The notes beneath the pieces were generated by a model. That model was not told the origin of the DNA, ran no database searches, and was given only the letters and a program-made list of their open reading frames with translations. Shown here piece by piece: positions 16,560 to 25,337 of a DNA stretch of 64,000 nt (position 1 is the stretch's first letter; every line of letters starts with the position of its first letter). Made by a program: the position numbers and the translations under genes. The DNA lies in NCBI RefSeq assembly GCF_014384765.1, contig NZ_JACRSP010000001.1, positions 434,001 to 498,000 of the forward strand, read 5' to 3'. This stretch comes from Feifania hominis (GTDB lineage: Bacteria; Bacillota; Clostridia; Oscillospirales; Feifaniaceae).

Positions 16560-18050
16560 ATGGCCAAGTATGTACTGGCGCTCGACCAGGGGACAACGAG
16601 CTCCCGCGCGATACTCTTTGATCAGGAGCAGAACATCATTGCGCTCTCGCAGAAAGAATTTACACAGATCTATCCCCGCGAGGGCTGGGTGGAGCACGAC
16701 CCGATGGAGATCTACTCCTCCCAGTACGCCGTGATGGTGGAGGTGGTGGCCCAGAGCGGCGTCAATGTCTCGGACATTGCGGCAATCGGCATTACAAACC
16801 AGAGAGAGACCACCATTCTCTGGGACCGGGAGACCGGCCGGCCCATTCACAACGCCATTGTCTGGCAGTGCCGCCGCACGGCGCAGCTCGTCGACGAGCT
16901 GGTGGAAAAGGGGTATGGCGACTACATCCGCGAGGCCACAGGCCTGATTCCAGACGCCTATTTTTCCGGCACAAAAATCAAGTGGATTCTCGACCATGTC
17001 GAGGGCGCGCGTGAGCGCGCCCGGCGCGGGGAAATTCTCTTCGGCACAGTCGACACCTGGCTGATCTGGAAGCTGACGGGCGGCAAAGTGCACGTGACCG
17101 ACTATACAAACGCCTCGCGCACCATGATTTACAACATCAATACCCTCGACTGGGATCAGAAGCTGCTCGACGCGCTCGACATTCCGCGGGAGATGCTGCC
17201 GCGCGTCTGCGATTCGAGCATGGTGTATGGAACTGTGCCGGTCGAGGGGGTGGAGGTACCCATCGCGGGCATTGCCGGCGACCAGCAGGCGGCCCTCTTC
17301 GGCCAGACCTGCTTTTCCCGCGGTGAGGCCAAAAACACCTACGGCACCGGCTGCTTTTTGCTGATGAACACGGGGGACTCCATCTGCCGCAGTGAAAATG
17401 GACTTCTGACCACAATTGCAATCGGACTTGGCGGCAAGGTGCAGTATGCGCTGGAGGGGAGTGTCTTTGTCGGCGGCGCCGTCATTCAGTGGATTCGCGA
17501 TGAGATGCGCTTTATCACCGAGGCGAGAGACGCCGAGTACTACGCGCAGAAAGTCGATGACACCGGCGGGGTCTATATCGTGCCTGCGTTCACCGGGCTC
17601 GGGGCGCCCTACTGGGATATGTACGCGCGCGGCAGCATTCTGGGAATCACCCGCGGGACAAAGAGAGAGCATCTCATCCGCGCCGCGCAGGAGTCGATTG
17701 CCTATCAGACTCTCGATCTGCTCACCGCAATGGAGCGCGATACGGGTGTGGCGCTCAAGGAACTCAAAGTCGACGGCGGCGCCTCGCGGGACGCCTTTCT
17801 CATGCAATTTCAAGCCGACATCGCCAATAAGACGGTGCGCCGGCCGATGATTCGCGAGACGACAGCTCTCGGCGCTGCCTATCTCGCAGGGCTTGCCACG
17901 GGCGTGTGGCGCGATCTCGACGAGATCAAGGCGCTCTGGAGCTGTGATCGCATCTATGAGCCCGATATGGACGCCGAGCGGCGGGAGAGACTGCTTTCCG
18001 GCTGGCACAAGGCTGTGGGGCGCAGTCTCCACTGGACGGAAAAAGATTGA
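16560..18050 (+). CDS. glpK: Glycerol kinase
   Basis: GlpK phosphorylates glycerol with ATP to glycerol-3-phosphate, the substrate of the upstream dehydrogenase. The 496-aa FGGY-family protein starts with ALDQGTTSSRAILFD (phosphate-binding 1), has NQRETTILWD and the GTVDTWLIWKLTGG signature, and LKVDGGASRDAFLMQFQAD in the C-terminal ATPase domain. The length is normal. It is the last gene of the glp unit, 3 bp after DUF1667, and ends at a strong terminator. No glycerol facilitator gene (glpF) lies nearby. Confidence 0.97.
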   Translation: MAKYVLALDQGTTSSRAILFDQEQNIIALSQKEFTQIYPREGWVEHDPMEIYSSQYAVMVEVVAQSGVNVSDIAAIGITNQRETTILWDRETGRPIHNAIVWQCRRTAQLVDELVEKGYGDYIREATGLIPDAYFSGTKIKWILDHVEGARERARRGEILFGTVDTWLIWKLTGGKVHVTDYTNASRTMIYNINTLDWDQKLLDALDIPREMLPRVCDSSMVYGTVPVEGVEVPIAGIAGDQQAALFGQTCFSRGEAKNTYGTGCFLLMNTGDSICRSENGLLTTIAIGLGGKVQYALEGSVFVGGAVIQWIRDEMRFITEARDAEYYAQKVDDTGGVYIVPAFTGLGAPYWDMYARGSILGITRGTKREHLIRAAQESIAYQTLDLLTAMERDTGVALKELKVDGGASRDAFLMQFQADIANKTVRRPMIRETTALGAAYLAGLATGVWRDLDEIKALWSCDRIYEPDMDAERRERLLSGWHKAVGRSLHWTEKD

Positions 18051-18053
18051 GAG

Positions 18054-18085
18054 AAGACCGGCTCCGCTTTGGGAGCCGGTCTTTT
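18054..18085 (+). terminator. Terminator of the glp operon
   Basis: A perfect 12-bp GC-rich stem (AAGACCGGCTCC and its complement) around a 6-nt loop ends in TTTT directly after glpK. Confidence 0.9.
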
Positions 18086-18125
18086 GCATGTTGCGGGGAA
18101 TTTTCGACCACTTGCTCCGCATTCA

Positions 18126-18154
18126 TAGACAAAGGACCCTGCTGCGGGTAGGAT
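18126..18154 (+). promoter_or_regulatory. Putative promoter of the LytTR/DUF3021 operon
   Basis: TAGACA (18126-18131) and TAGGAT (18149-18154) are 17 bp apart, each one or two mismatches from consensus. A start near 18161 leaves a 28-nt leader with a GAGAGGAGG ribosome site. LytTR/DUF3021 operons are commonly autoregulated, but I cannot identify the LytTR direct repeats with certainty. Confidence 0.5.
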
Positions 18155-18188
18155 GTAAGGGAAAGAGGATACCGAGAGGAGGATAGGT

Positions 18189-18641
18189 ATGAGAGTGGAG
18201 CTTCAAATTTCGCAGAGTGTCACCGAGCCTTACGCCGTGGTCTATGCGAATGCGCTCACACCGGAGATTAAGAGGACGGTGTCTGTTCTCCAGCAGCAGG
18301 AGAGCGTAGTTACAGCGCTCGACGAGCGGGAAAACATCATTATTTTGAAGCAGGAGGAGCTCTATATGGTCCGCGTTGAGCAGGCGAAGACCGTGGTCTA
18401 CTGCCGCGAGGGCCGCTACCACACAAAAAAGCGGCTCTATGAATTTGTCGCACCGCTCAACGATTTTGTGCAGATCTCAAAATCTGCCTGGATTAACACA
18501 AACCAACTGGAGCGCGTGGAACCGTCGTTCAACGGCCTGATGAGAATTTGGTTGAAAAACGGCTTGGGTGAATACATCTCACGCAAATATCTGCCGGCGT
18601 TCAAGAGAACGCTCGGGCTGGGAAAGGGGGAGTCAAAGTGA
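18189..18641 (+). CDS. LytTR-domain DNA-binding regulator
   Basis: A 150-aa protein with no receiver domain. The C-terminal 100 residues match a LytTR DNA-binding domain (strand-rich, with IIILKQEELYMVRVEQAKTV, a YHTKKRLYEF strand, then QISKSAWINTNQLERVE and YISRKYLPAFKRTLG). Stand-alone LytTR proteins of this size typically pair with a small DUF3021 membrane protein, as here, where the stop and next start overlap by 4 bp. The membrane partner may hold the regulator inactive. The regulated targets are unknown; autoregulation is likely. Confidence 0.88.
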   Translation: MRVELQISQSVTEPYAVVYANALTPEIKRTVSVLQQQESVVTALDERENIIILKQEELYMVRVEQAKTVVYCREGRYHTKKRLYEFVAPLNDFVQISKSAWINTNQLERVEPSFNGLMRIWLKNGLGEYISRKYLPAFKRTLGLGKGESK

Positions 18642-19057
18642 AGAAACTATGTAAACTGGCGCTGACCGGCCTGATGCTCGGCTGCACAGTATTCGTTTTG
18701 CTGGGTATGATCTTTGCGGCGGTGCTGGGAGATGGGGGCGTATTGACAGGCAGCCGGTTTATCTGCCATGCCCTTTCGGCCATGGCGGTGGGCATGGGTT
18801 TTAGCATACCGGCCATGATCTATGAGAGCGAAAAGATAACCTTGCCGCTGAAAGCGCTCATTCACATGGGGAGCGGCTTTGCCATCTACTTCGCCGTTGG
18901 TCTGCCAATCGGTTGGATTCCTACGGAATACGGCCCCGGCGCTGCCGCTGCGGCCATTGGCTGCGCAGTGCTTACAAGCAGTCTGATCTGGCTGGGATTC
19001 TATCTGTACAGCCGCCGTGAGGCGCGGCAGATCAACAGTCGTCTGTCAAGTAAATAG
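18638..19057 (+). CDS. DUF3021 membrane protein
   Basis: A 139-aa protein with four predicted membrane helices (about residues 8-30, 41-59, 72-91 and 101-124) and a basic C-terminal tail. This is the DUF3021 layout. It is translationally coupled to the LytTR gene by a GTGA overlap. By analogy with other membrane inhibitor/LytTR pairs it probably modulates the regulator, but the signal is unknown. Confidence 0.87.
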   Translation: MKKLCKLALTGLMLGCTVFVLLGMIFAAVLGDGGVLTGSRFICHALSAMAVGMGFSIPAMIYESEKITLPLKALIHMGSGFAIYFAVGLPIGWIPTEYGPGAAAAAIGCAVLTSSLIWLGFYLYSRREARQINSRLSSK

Positions 19058-19069
19058 CCAGACAGACAG

Positions 19070-19102
19070 AAAAGCGCTCCGCAGCATGCGGAGCGCTTTT
19101 TC
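19070..19102. terminator. Bidirectional terminator between DUF3021 and DUF4364 genes
   Basis: A perfect 14-bp stem with a 3-nt loop, flanked by A tracts on the left and T tracts on the right. It can end the LytTR operon on the plus strand and the DUF4364 transcript on the minus strand, whose stop codons lie 12 and 18 bp away. Confidence 0.9.
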
Positions 19103-19119
19103 ATGTGGAATAAAGGCCG

Positions 19120-19644
19120 TCATACAAGAGTGTCGAGCACAGTTTGATAGAGCCGAACAGGATCCCTGCGAAAGGAATCGACGAGCAGATCTGCCTGCTT
19201 TTTGGTCGGTACGAGCAGGGTGAAGTCGAAGATTTCGTCGGACATGTCAAACATCTTGCAGTTGACGCGAAAGCCGTTTTTTGCTTCAGTGACCTGGGTT
19301 TTGATCTCGGACTCCAGCTTGAGACGCGAGAGCTCAATGAGCGTGTTGGAGGCCGCATTCTGCCGGGCAGAAAAGGGGAGTTCCTGCTCGAGCAGCGTGA
19401 TGGTCTCGTTGCCGAGGGGGCTGTTGAGGTAGCGCAGCTCACCGTCGCGCGAGACGGTCACGACGTGACCAGACTCCATCAGGGCATTGAGCGAATCGGC
19501 AAAGTCAAAGTAGAACGCGTTGCCGCCTGCCATGATGACATTGTTGAGGCTCTCAAATGGCACCGGCCGGTCAAGACATTTGAGCACATAGAGTATGAGG
19601 AGTTTGACATCCTTTTTGTCATATAAAACGCCGTGATCGGGCAT
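19120..19644 (-). CDS. DUF4364 family protein
   Basis: A 174-aa soluble protein starting MPDHGVLYDKKDVKLLILYVLKCL, matching the DUF4364 family of Clostridia. The first 75 residues look like a winged-helix (a helix-rich start, then a YFDFADSLNALMESGHVV recognition region), and the rest is a mixed alpha/beta domain. It may be a regulator, but the function is not established. The start at 19644 is chosen because GGGAGG lies 5 bp upstream; the open frame continues about 25 codons further without a ribosome site. It has its own promoter in front of it. Confidence 0.85.
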   Translation of the reverse strand: MPDHGVLYDKKDVKLLILYVLKCLDRPVPFESLNNVIMAGGNAFYFDFADSLNALMESGHVVTVSRDGELRYLNSPLGNETITLLEQELPFSARQNAASNTLIELSRLKLESEIKTQVTEAKNGFRVNCKMFDMSDEIFDFTLLVPTKKQADLLVDSFRRDPVRLYQTVLDTLV

Positions 19645-19672
19645 GGGGACCTCCCTTTGAAGAGATGCCTTT

Positions 19673-19701
19673 ATTATACTGCCAAAGAGTTGTAATTTCA
19701 A
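19673..19701 (-). promoter_or_regulatory. SigA promoter for the DUF4364 gene
   Basis: Read on the minus strand: TTGAAA (19701-19696) and a perfect TATAAT (19678-19673) with 17 bp between. It lies directly after the potD terminator. Confidence 0.8.
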
Positions 19702-19706
19702 CAGAA

Positions 19707-19731
19707 GAGCGCAGCCCAAAGGACTGCGCTC
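19707..19731 (-). terminator. Hairpin ending the pot operon
   Basis: An 8-bp stem (19707-19714 with 19724-19731) plus an inner C/G pair lies 12 bp after the potD stop on the minus strand. The T tract is interrupted, so strength is uncertain. Confidence 0.6.
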
Positions 19732-19743
19732 TCGTTGTAATAT

Positions 19744-20811
19744 TCAGCTTGCCAGGACATCCGACCAGATCTTCTCATATTCGGACGCAACATCCGACAT
19801 GGAGACGAAGACCTCATACTTTGCGATCTCCTCAGCCGATGGATTGACACAGGGGTTGTTCTTTGTATGTTCGGGCGCCTGCTCGGCGGCTTCCATAACC
19901 GGACTGATACCGCCGAGATAGTCGGCGTTTTTCTGCGCAATATCAGGGCGGCAAAGGAAGTTGATGAAAGCCTCGGCATTCTCCTTGTTCTCGGCGTTCT
20001 TGAGAATGACAGCCGAATCATACCAGATGTTGGTGCCCTCCTCAGGTATGGCATACTCAATACGGGTTTCGGCCTGAATGTCTTCCTCCATCTGCTGGAT
20101 CAGACCAATATCACAGCTCCAGATGACGGAGAGTGCACCCTCCTTGCCGATCATCTTGTCCTTGACATCATCACCGGTGTAAGTGATGACAAGAGGCTTC
20201 TGATCGAGCAGCTTCTGCTTGGCCGCTGCAAGCTCAGCGGGGTCTTTCGTGTTGAGCGAGTAGCCCAGCGACAGCAGTGCCACACCGATGGAGTCGCGCT
20301 CGCTGTTCATCATAAAAATCTGCTTTTCATACTTCTCATCCCAGAGGATGTCCCAGCTGGTGACAGGCTCTGTGACCATATCTGGATTATAGGCGATGCA
20401 GACCGTGCCCCAGCAGTAGGGGACAGAGTATTTATTCTCCGGGTCATACGCCTGAGAGAGCAATTTCGGATCAATGCCTTTGACGTTTGGAACATTGTCA
20501 AAATTGATTTCAGCCAGCATATCCTCTTCGATCATTTTGGTGATCATATAGTCAGAGGGGATGCAGACATCATAGGAGTTTTTACCGCTGTTTTTGACCT
20601 TGAGATACATATCCTCATTGGTCTCAAACGTGTCGTAGATCACCTTGATGCCAGTCTCTTCCTCAAACTGCTCGAGGACGGACTCATCGATGTAGTCACC
20701 CCAGTTGTAGACCTTGACTACGTTCTTGTTGGAACTGCAGCCGGAAAAAGGGGAGAGAACCACCACGACAAGCAGCAGTGCGGCCAACATTTTGACCATG
20801 TTTTTTTTCAT
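19744..20811 (-). CDS. potD: Spermidine/putrescine ABC transporter substrate-binding lipoprotein PotD
   Basis: This 355-aa extracytoplasmic binding protein delivers polyamines to the PotBC permease. The N terminus has a signal peptide with a lipobox ending at Cys25 (PFSGC), so it is lipid-anchored. The mature part opens with VVKVYNWGDYIDESVL, the classic PotD/PotF start, and contains the ALSVIWSCD and IPEEGTNIWYDSAVI segments of the ligand-binding cleft. It is the last of four genes on the minus strand, 33 bp after potC. Confidence 0.95.
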   Translation of the reverse strand: MKKNMVKMLAALLLVVVVLSPFSGCSSNKNVVKVYNWGDYIDESVLEQFEEETGIKVIYDTFETNEDMYLKVKNSGKNSYDVCIPSDYMITKMIEEDMLAEINFDNVPNVKGIDPKLLSQAYDPENKYSVPYCWGTVCIAYNPDMVTEPVTSWDILWDEKYEKQIFMMNSERDSIGVALLSLGYSLNTKDPAELAAAKQKLLDQKPLVITYTGDDVKDKMIGKEGALSVIWSCDIGLIQQMEEDIQAETRIEYAIPEEGTNIWYDSAVILKNAENKENAEAFINFLCRPDIAQKNADYLGGISPVMEAAEQAPEHTKNNPCVNPSAEEIAKYEVFVSMSDVASEYEKIWSDVLAS

Positions 20812-20844
20812 TTATCATCAACCTTTCATTATAAAATGACTTGT

Positions 20845-21654
20845 TTAAATGCGCCGCTCTTTCTTTTCGGATTTGCGCAGACCCGGCGCGAAGTTGGATA
20901 TCAGCAAAATAATGAATACCGCAACGAACATGATGGCCGACAGGGCGTTGATCTCGGGGTTGACACCGCGGCGCGCCATGGAATAGATCTCGATGGACAG
21001 AGTGGAAACTCCCGGGCCGGTGGTAAAAAAGCTGATGACGAAGTCGTCGATGGACAGCGTCAGCGCCAGAAGAAAACCGCTTGTGATACCCGGGCGAACT
21101 TCGGGGAGAATGACCTTGAAAATAGCGTTCATCGGCCGCATGCCGAGATCGAGTGCCGCCTCATACATACTCTCATTCATCTGCTTGAGCTTGGGCATCA
21201 CCGACAGGATGACATAGGGAATATTAAAGGCGATGTGTGCGATCAGCAGACTCTGAAATCCGAGTGTAACCCCAACTGCCGTAAAGAGAATCAGCAGAGA
21301 GACGCCAGTGACAATATCGGGGTTGAGCATTGGAAGATAGGAAAGATTCATCAGAGTGGACTTTAAAAAGCCCTTTTTCATGTAGTAGATGCCAATGGCG
21401 GCAAAGGTGCCGATGAGCGTTGCAATAGCCGCTGAGAGAAAGGCGATGACAAGCGTGTTCAAAAGCGCCTTCATCAGCGTATCGTTTTGAAAGAGCGACT
21501 CATACCAACGAAGTGAGAAGCCGGCCCAGGCGTTGCGGGAGCGGGAGTTGTTAAAAGAGAGCACGATGGACACCGCAATGGGCAGATACAGAAAGAGAAA
21601 CACAACGGCCGTGTAGGTTCGTGAGCAAAGCCGCCCGAGAAAGGACCGTTTCAA
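20845..21654 (-). CDS. potC: Polyamine ABC transporter permease PotC
   Basis: A 269-aa integral membrane protein with six predicted helices. The cytoplasmic EAA loop, which contacts the ATPase, is visible as EAALDLGMRPMNAIFKV. With PotB it forms the transmembrane channel of the spermidine/putrescine importer. The start overlaps the potB stop by 4 bp, so the two subunits are translationally coupled. The length is normal for PotC. Confidence 0.94.
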   Translation of the reverse strand: MKRSFLGRLCSRTYTAVVFLFLYLPIAVSIVLSFNNSRSRNAWAGFSLRWYESLFQNDTLMKALLNTLVIAFLSAAIATLIGTFAAIGIYYMKKGFLKSTLMNLSYLPMLNPDIVTGVSLLILFTAVGVTLGFQSLLIAHIAFNIPYVILSVMPKLKQMNESMYEAALDLGMRPMNAIFKVILPEVRPGITSGFLLALTLSIDDFVISFFTTGPGVSTLSIEIYSMARRGVNPEINALSAIMFVAVFIILLISNFAPGLRKSEKKERRI

Positions 21655-22490
21655 AACAGCATGCCCCCTTCCTCCTTGTCGTTTTCAAACTTCGAGGAGA
21701 TGAACATGACCAACAGCACCAACAGCATGATGATCACCGACATGGCCGAGCCAAAGCCCCAGTCGTCGACGAGTTTAAACTGCTTTTCGATCAGATCGCC
21801 TATGAGCACCGAGTCAGTGCCGCCGAGCAGCCGGGAGATGGCGAAAGTGGTCACAGCGGGCATGAATACCATATTGATGCCCGAGAAGACACCGGGAAGA
21901 GACAGGGGAACCACCACTTTAAAAAAGGTGCGCGCCCGGCCGGCGCCCAGGTCATGGCTCGCCTCAATGAGACTGTTGTCGAGCTTGGTGAGAACGTTGT
22001 AGATGGGCAGAATCATAAAGGGGAGAAAATTGTAGACCGTCCCCAGAACAACGGCGCCCTCGGTGTACATGATGTTGAGCCCGGGTAGACCGATGCTGCG
22101 CAGAAGATTGTTGATCAGCCCGTTTTTCTCAAGCAGCGTCATCCACGCATAGATGCGAAGCAGAAAGTTCATCCACATGGGCAAAATGAAGAGTACGGAC
22201 ACGAAGTTGCGCATCCGCGGCTTCATCTTTGAGAGAATATAGGCCATGGGAAATCCAACCAGCAGACAGATGACCGTGCTGATGAGAGCAACCTTGAACG
22301 ACTTGAGCAACACCAGCATGTACTGGGGATTGTCAAAGTCGAAAAAGCGCTTGAAATTTTCGAGCGTCGCGCTCACGCCGCCATCGGGGCCGGCTGTAGT
22401 AAAGCTGTAAAAGACAATCAGCACCAGAGGCGCGAGAAACAGAATCAGCGCAATCAGCGTGTAGGGGTAGGCAAACGAGGAACGCTTCAT
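21651..22490 (-). CDS. potB: Polyamine ABC transporter permease PotB
   Basis: A 279-aa permease subunit with six predicted membrane helices. The EAA loop is EASHDLGAGRARTFFKV. It pairs with PotC in the polyamine importer and contacts the PotA ATPase. It overlaps both potA (4 bp) and potC (4 bp). No unusual features. Confidence 0.94.
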   Translation of the reverse strand: MKRSSFAYPYTLIALILFLAPLVLIVFYSFTTAGPDGGVSATLENFKRFFDFDNPQYMLVLLKSFKVALISTVICLLVGFPMAYILSKMKPRMRNFVSVLFILPMWMNFLLRIYAWMTLLEKNGLINNLLRSIGLPGLNIMYTEGAVVLGTVYNFLPFMILPIYNVLTKLDNSLIEASHDLGAGRARTFFKVVVPLSLPGVFSGINMVFMPAVTTFAISRLLGGTDSVLIGDLIEKQFKLVDDWGFGSAMSVIIMLLVLLVMFISSKFENDKEEGGMLF

Positions 22491-23539
22491 GGTGCCACCG
22501 CCGCCTTTTTCATGATGTGGATGTCATCGGGTGTGAGCAGCAGCCCAACGGTCTGACCGACCTTAGCCGAATAGATCGAGTGAATGATCCACAGCTGTTC
22601 GCCCTGACGAACGCCGATCTCATAGTGGACACCCTTGAAGAGAATGGACTCGACAACGCCGGTGAGCTGCCCCTGTTCGGGGGTGACGACTTCAAAGTCC
22701 TCGGGACGGATGACGACGTCGACCGGCTCATCCTTTTCAAATCCCTTGTCAAGGCACTCAAAGTTTGCACCCGAGAAAGAGACAAAGAAGTCCTCGTGCA
22801 TAATGCCGTCAACGATGTTGCTCTCGCCGATGAAATCGGCGACAAAGGCGTTTTTCGGCTCGTTGTAGATGTCAACCGGGGTGCCGATCTGCTGGATGAC
22901 ACCGTCATTCATGACGACGATGGTATCCGACATGGTCAGGGCTTCCTCCTGGTCGTGCGTGACATAGATAAAGGTGATACCGAGCGCCTGCTGCATTTTT
23001 TTGAGCTCGAGCTGCATGTCCTTTCGCAGCTTGAGATCGAGAGCGCCGAGCGGCTCGTCGAGCAGCAGGACACGCGGGCGGTTGACAAGGGCGCGCGCAA
23101 TGGCGACGCGCTGCTGCTGGCCGCCGGACAGGGAAGTCACATCGCGCTTTTCAAAGCCCCTGAGATTGACGAGCGCCAGCATCTCGGTGACCCGCTGTTT
23201 GATCTCGCTTTCAGGCAGCTTCTTGATGCGCAGGCCAAAGGCGATGTTCTCATAGACGTTGTAAAATGGAAAAAGGGCATATTTCTGAAACACCGTGTTG
23301 ACCGCCCGCTCATAGGGGGGAAGACTGGTGATCTTACGCCCATCAAAAAAAACATCACCGGAAGTGGGATAAGCAAATCCGCCGATGATACGGAGCGTCG
23401 TCGTCTTGCCGCAGCCCGACGGGCCGAGCAGAGTCAGAAACTCCTTGTTTCTAATATATAAATTGATGTTGTTGAGTACTGTTTCGCCATCATAGATCAT
23501 CGAGACTCCGGAAAGCTCAATGACAGCGTTTTCTTTCAT
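22487..23539 (-). CDS. potA: Polyamine ABC transporter ATPase PotA
   Basis: A 350-aa ATPase that energises polyamine import. Walker A is GPSGCGKTT (about residues 39-47), the signature is LSGGQQQR, Walker B is LLLDEP, and the switch His lies in YVTHDQEEA. A C-terminal TOBE regulatory domain follows (from about residue 240). ATG 23539 is used, giving MKENAVIELSG with a GGGAGG site; the open frame runs 31 codons further upstream, but that part contains the promoter. First gene of the potABCD operon. Confidence 0.96.
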   Translation of the reverse strand: MKENAVIELSGVSMIYDGETVLNNINLYIRNKEFLTLLGPSGCGKTTTLRIIGGFAYPTSGDVFFDGRKITSLPPYERAVNTVFQKYALFPFYNVYENIAFGLRIKKLPESEIKQRVTEMLALVNLRGFEKRDVTSLSGGQQQRVAIARALVNRPRVLLLDEPLGALDLKLRKDMQLELKKMQQALGITFIYVTHDQEEALTMSDTIVVMNDGVIQQIGTPVDIYNEPKNAFVADFIGESNIVDGIMHEDFFVSFSGANFECLDKGFEKDEPVDVVIRPEDFEVVTPEQGQLTGVVESILFKGVHYEIGVRQGEQLWIIHSIYSAKVGQTVGLLLTPDDIHIMKKAAVAP

Positions 23540-23593
23540 TACCTTATCCTTCCTCCCATCATGTTGCACAGTGTCGTGTAGACAACAATTACA

Positions 23594-23622
23594 AGAATAA
23601 GGGCAATACAGGGAAAAGTCAA
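23594..23622 (-). promoter_or_regulatory. SigA-type promoter for potABCD
   Basis: On the minus strand, TTGACT (23622-23617) and TATTCT (23599-23594) are 17 bp apart, identical hexamers and spacing to the glpP promoter. It lies just downstream of the pseudouridine synthase stop codon. Confidence 0.75.
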
Positions 23623-23638
23623 TGAATTTCACGATTTT

Positions 23639-24589
23639 CTATGAAATTTTATCAAAAATCGCGATTTTTTCAATCTGAAACGTTTTTTTGTCCAAATAAC
23701 TTAAAATTCCTGCGTCATCCTCGAAATCAAACGTCAATTTATAGGCATAGAGCAGCTGAGTTTTCTGGCCAAAACGGCGATTGATCTCGTTTTTTCCATA
23801 CTTGCCGTCACCGATGAGGGGATGGCCGATGGAGGCCATATGGGCGCGAATCTGATGTGTGCGGCCTGTGATGAGCTCAACTTCACAGAGCGAGGCGTCA
23901 CCGGTCGAGCGCAGCACCCGGTAGCGCGTGATGATTTTCTTGCCGCCCGGTACCGGTTCGTGGTGGATGTAGACGCGATTTTGGGCCTCGTTTTTGACAA
24001 GGTAGTCCGTGAGCGTCGCCTGCGCGGGTTCCGGGCGGCCGACCACAGCACAGAGATAGTATTTGTGCAGCTCGCGGCGCTTGATCTTTTCATTCATGAT
24101 GCGCAGGGTCTCGGCGTTCTTGGCAGCGATGACGATACCGCCTGTGTTTCGGTCAAGACGGTTGCAGAGAGCAGGTGAAAAGGAATTTTCCTTTACAGGA
24201 TCGAACTCCCCTTTTTGATAGAGGTAGGCCTTGACCTGCTGGGCGAGTGTGTTGAACTGCTCGCGCGCATCGCTCTGGGAGATGAGACCGGGCTGCTTGT
24301 CGACAAGCAGGATGTTCTCATCCTCGTAGACGATTTTAAAATTTGGCCGGACTCGGCAGAACGCGTCCTGCTCGGTCGTGTCGTCGAAGAAAGCGTCTTT
24401 CAAATAGAGCTCGACGAGATCCCCCTCGCGCAGCCGGTAGTCGAGGGCAGCGCGCGCACCGTTTACCTTGATGCGCTTGGTACGTATGGATTTGTAGAGC
24501 AGGGAGGCGGGGAGCTTTTTTACCGCCTTGTGAAGAAATTTATCGAGACGCTGGCCAGCGTCATTGGGCGCAATGGTAAAGGAACGCAT
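23639..24589 (-). CDS. RluA-family pseudouridine synthase
   Basis: A 316-aa enzyme that converts uridine to pseudouridine in rRNA (RluC/RluD-like). An N-terminal S4 RNA-binding domain (about residues 12-70) precedes the catalytic domain with the signature CNRLDRNTGGIVIAAK, whose Asp is catalytic, and the C-terminal ELITGRTHQIRAHM motif. Exact target uridines cannot be told. ATG 24589 follows a GGGGGAG site. Transcribed divergently from pyrE; potA follows downstream with its own promoter. Confidence 0.92.
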   Translation of the reverse strand: MRSFTIAPNDAGQRLDKFLHKAVKKLPASLLYKSIRTKRIKVNGARAALDYRLREGDLVELYLKDAFFDDTTEQDAFCRVRPNFKIVYEDENILLVDKQPGLISQSDAREQFNTLAQQVKAYLYQKGEFDPVKENSFSPALCNRLDRNTGGIVIAAKNAETLRIMNEKIKRRELHKYYLCAVVGRPEPAQATLTDYLVKNEAQNRVYIHHEPVPGGKKIITRYRVLRSTGDASLCEVELITGRTHQIRAHMASIGHPLIGDGKYGKNEINRRFGQKTQLLYAYKLTFDFEDDAGILSYLDKKTFQIEKIAIFDKIS

Positions 24590-24693
24590 GCTTTTTACTC
24601 CCCCGTGTGGTGAATTATCCTGATTCTATCATGACACGGAGAAAAAGGGTACGCTTTTGGTCAAAATTCATGACAAAACTTTTGTTCTGGAAC

Positions 24694-24722
24694 TTCCAAA
24701 AAGTGCGCTGATCGTGTATAAT
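24694..24722 (+). promoter_or_regulatory. Putative promoter of pyrE
   Basis: A perfect TATAAT at 24717-24722 has a weak -35 (TTCCAA, 24694-24699) 17 bp upstream. The leader is only about 24 nt, with no room for a PyrR-type attenuator. Confidence 0.55.
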
Positions 24723-24751
24723 TGTGATAAAAACGACAGAGGAGAATGAAC

Positions 24752-25336
24752 ATGCTGACAAAAGAGAGAGTGCTGGAGATTTTAAAGGAGGCCGGCGTCC
24801 TGCAGGAGGGCCATTTTCTGTTGACTTCGGGGCGCCACAGCGACCGGTATCTGCAGTGCGCAAAGATTTTTCAAAATACCCGGTACAGCGAAGAGCTCTG
24901 CGCCGCTCTCGCCGAGCAGTTCAAGGATGACAATATTCAACTCGTCATCGGGCCGGCCATGGGGGCTGTGCAGATGGCCTATGAGGTCTCGCGCCACCTG
25001 GGGGTGGAGAATTTCTTCACCGAGCGCGTCGACGGCAAGATGACGCTTCGCCGCGGCTTTCACATTGAGCCCGGCACCCGCGTTCTCTGCGTGGAGGATG
25101 TGGTGACCACAGGCGGTTCGGTCAAAGAGGTCATGGAGATTGTCAAAGAGGCCGGAGGCGTTGTCGCGGGTGTTGGTCTGATCGTCGACCGTACGGGCGG
25201 CAAAATCGACTTCGGCACAAAACTCGCCTCGGTCATCTCGATGGAGGTCGCCTCCTACGAGCCGGAGAACTGCCCCATTTGCAAGACCGGCGCGCCGCTG
25301 GTCAAACCCGGCAGCCGCAACATCAAGAAGGCGTAA
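24752..25336 (+). CDS. pyrE: Orotate phosphoribosyltransferase
   Basis: PyrE joins orotate and PRPP to make orotidine-5'-phosphate in pyrimidine synthesis. The 194-aa protein has the PRPP-binding motif VLCVEDVVTTGGSV (about residues 117-130) and a flexible-loop region around RVDGKMTLRRGF. The Cys pair in NCPICKTG near the C terminus is seen in this clostridial subgroup. I use ATG 24752, 6 bp after AGAGGAGA; ATG 24746 is too close to that site. radC starts 1 bp after the stop. No other pyr genes are present, so pyrE is separated from the main pyrimidine operon. Confidence 0.95.
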   Translation: MLTKERVLEILKEAGVLQEGHFLLTSGRHSDRYLQCAKIFQNTRYSEELCAALAEQFKDDNIQLVIGPAMGAVQMAYEVSRHLGVENFFTERVDGKMTLRRGFHIEPGTRVLCVEDVVTTGGSVKEVMEIVKEAGGVVAGVGLIVDRTGGKIDFGTKLASVISMEVASYEPENCPICKTGAPLVKPGSRNIKKA

Positions 25337-25337
25337 G

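Noticed and set aside
16032..18122. A 696-codon open frame on the minus strand
   Set aside because: It lies antisense to the well-supported DUF1667 and glpK genes, has no recognisable domain, and arises from GC-rich codon bias. Similar long antisense frames at 146-1573, 19867-21366, 22517-23461, 26440-27453, 44559-45641 and 47604-48686 are rejected for the same reason.
24590..24751. PyrR attenuator or other riboswitch before pyrE
   Set aside because: The predicted leader is about 24-30 nt, with no terminator hairpin.
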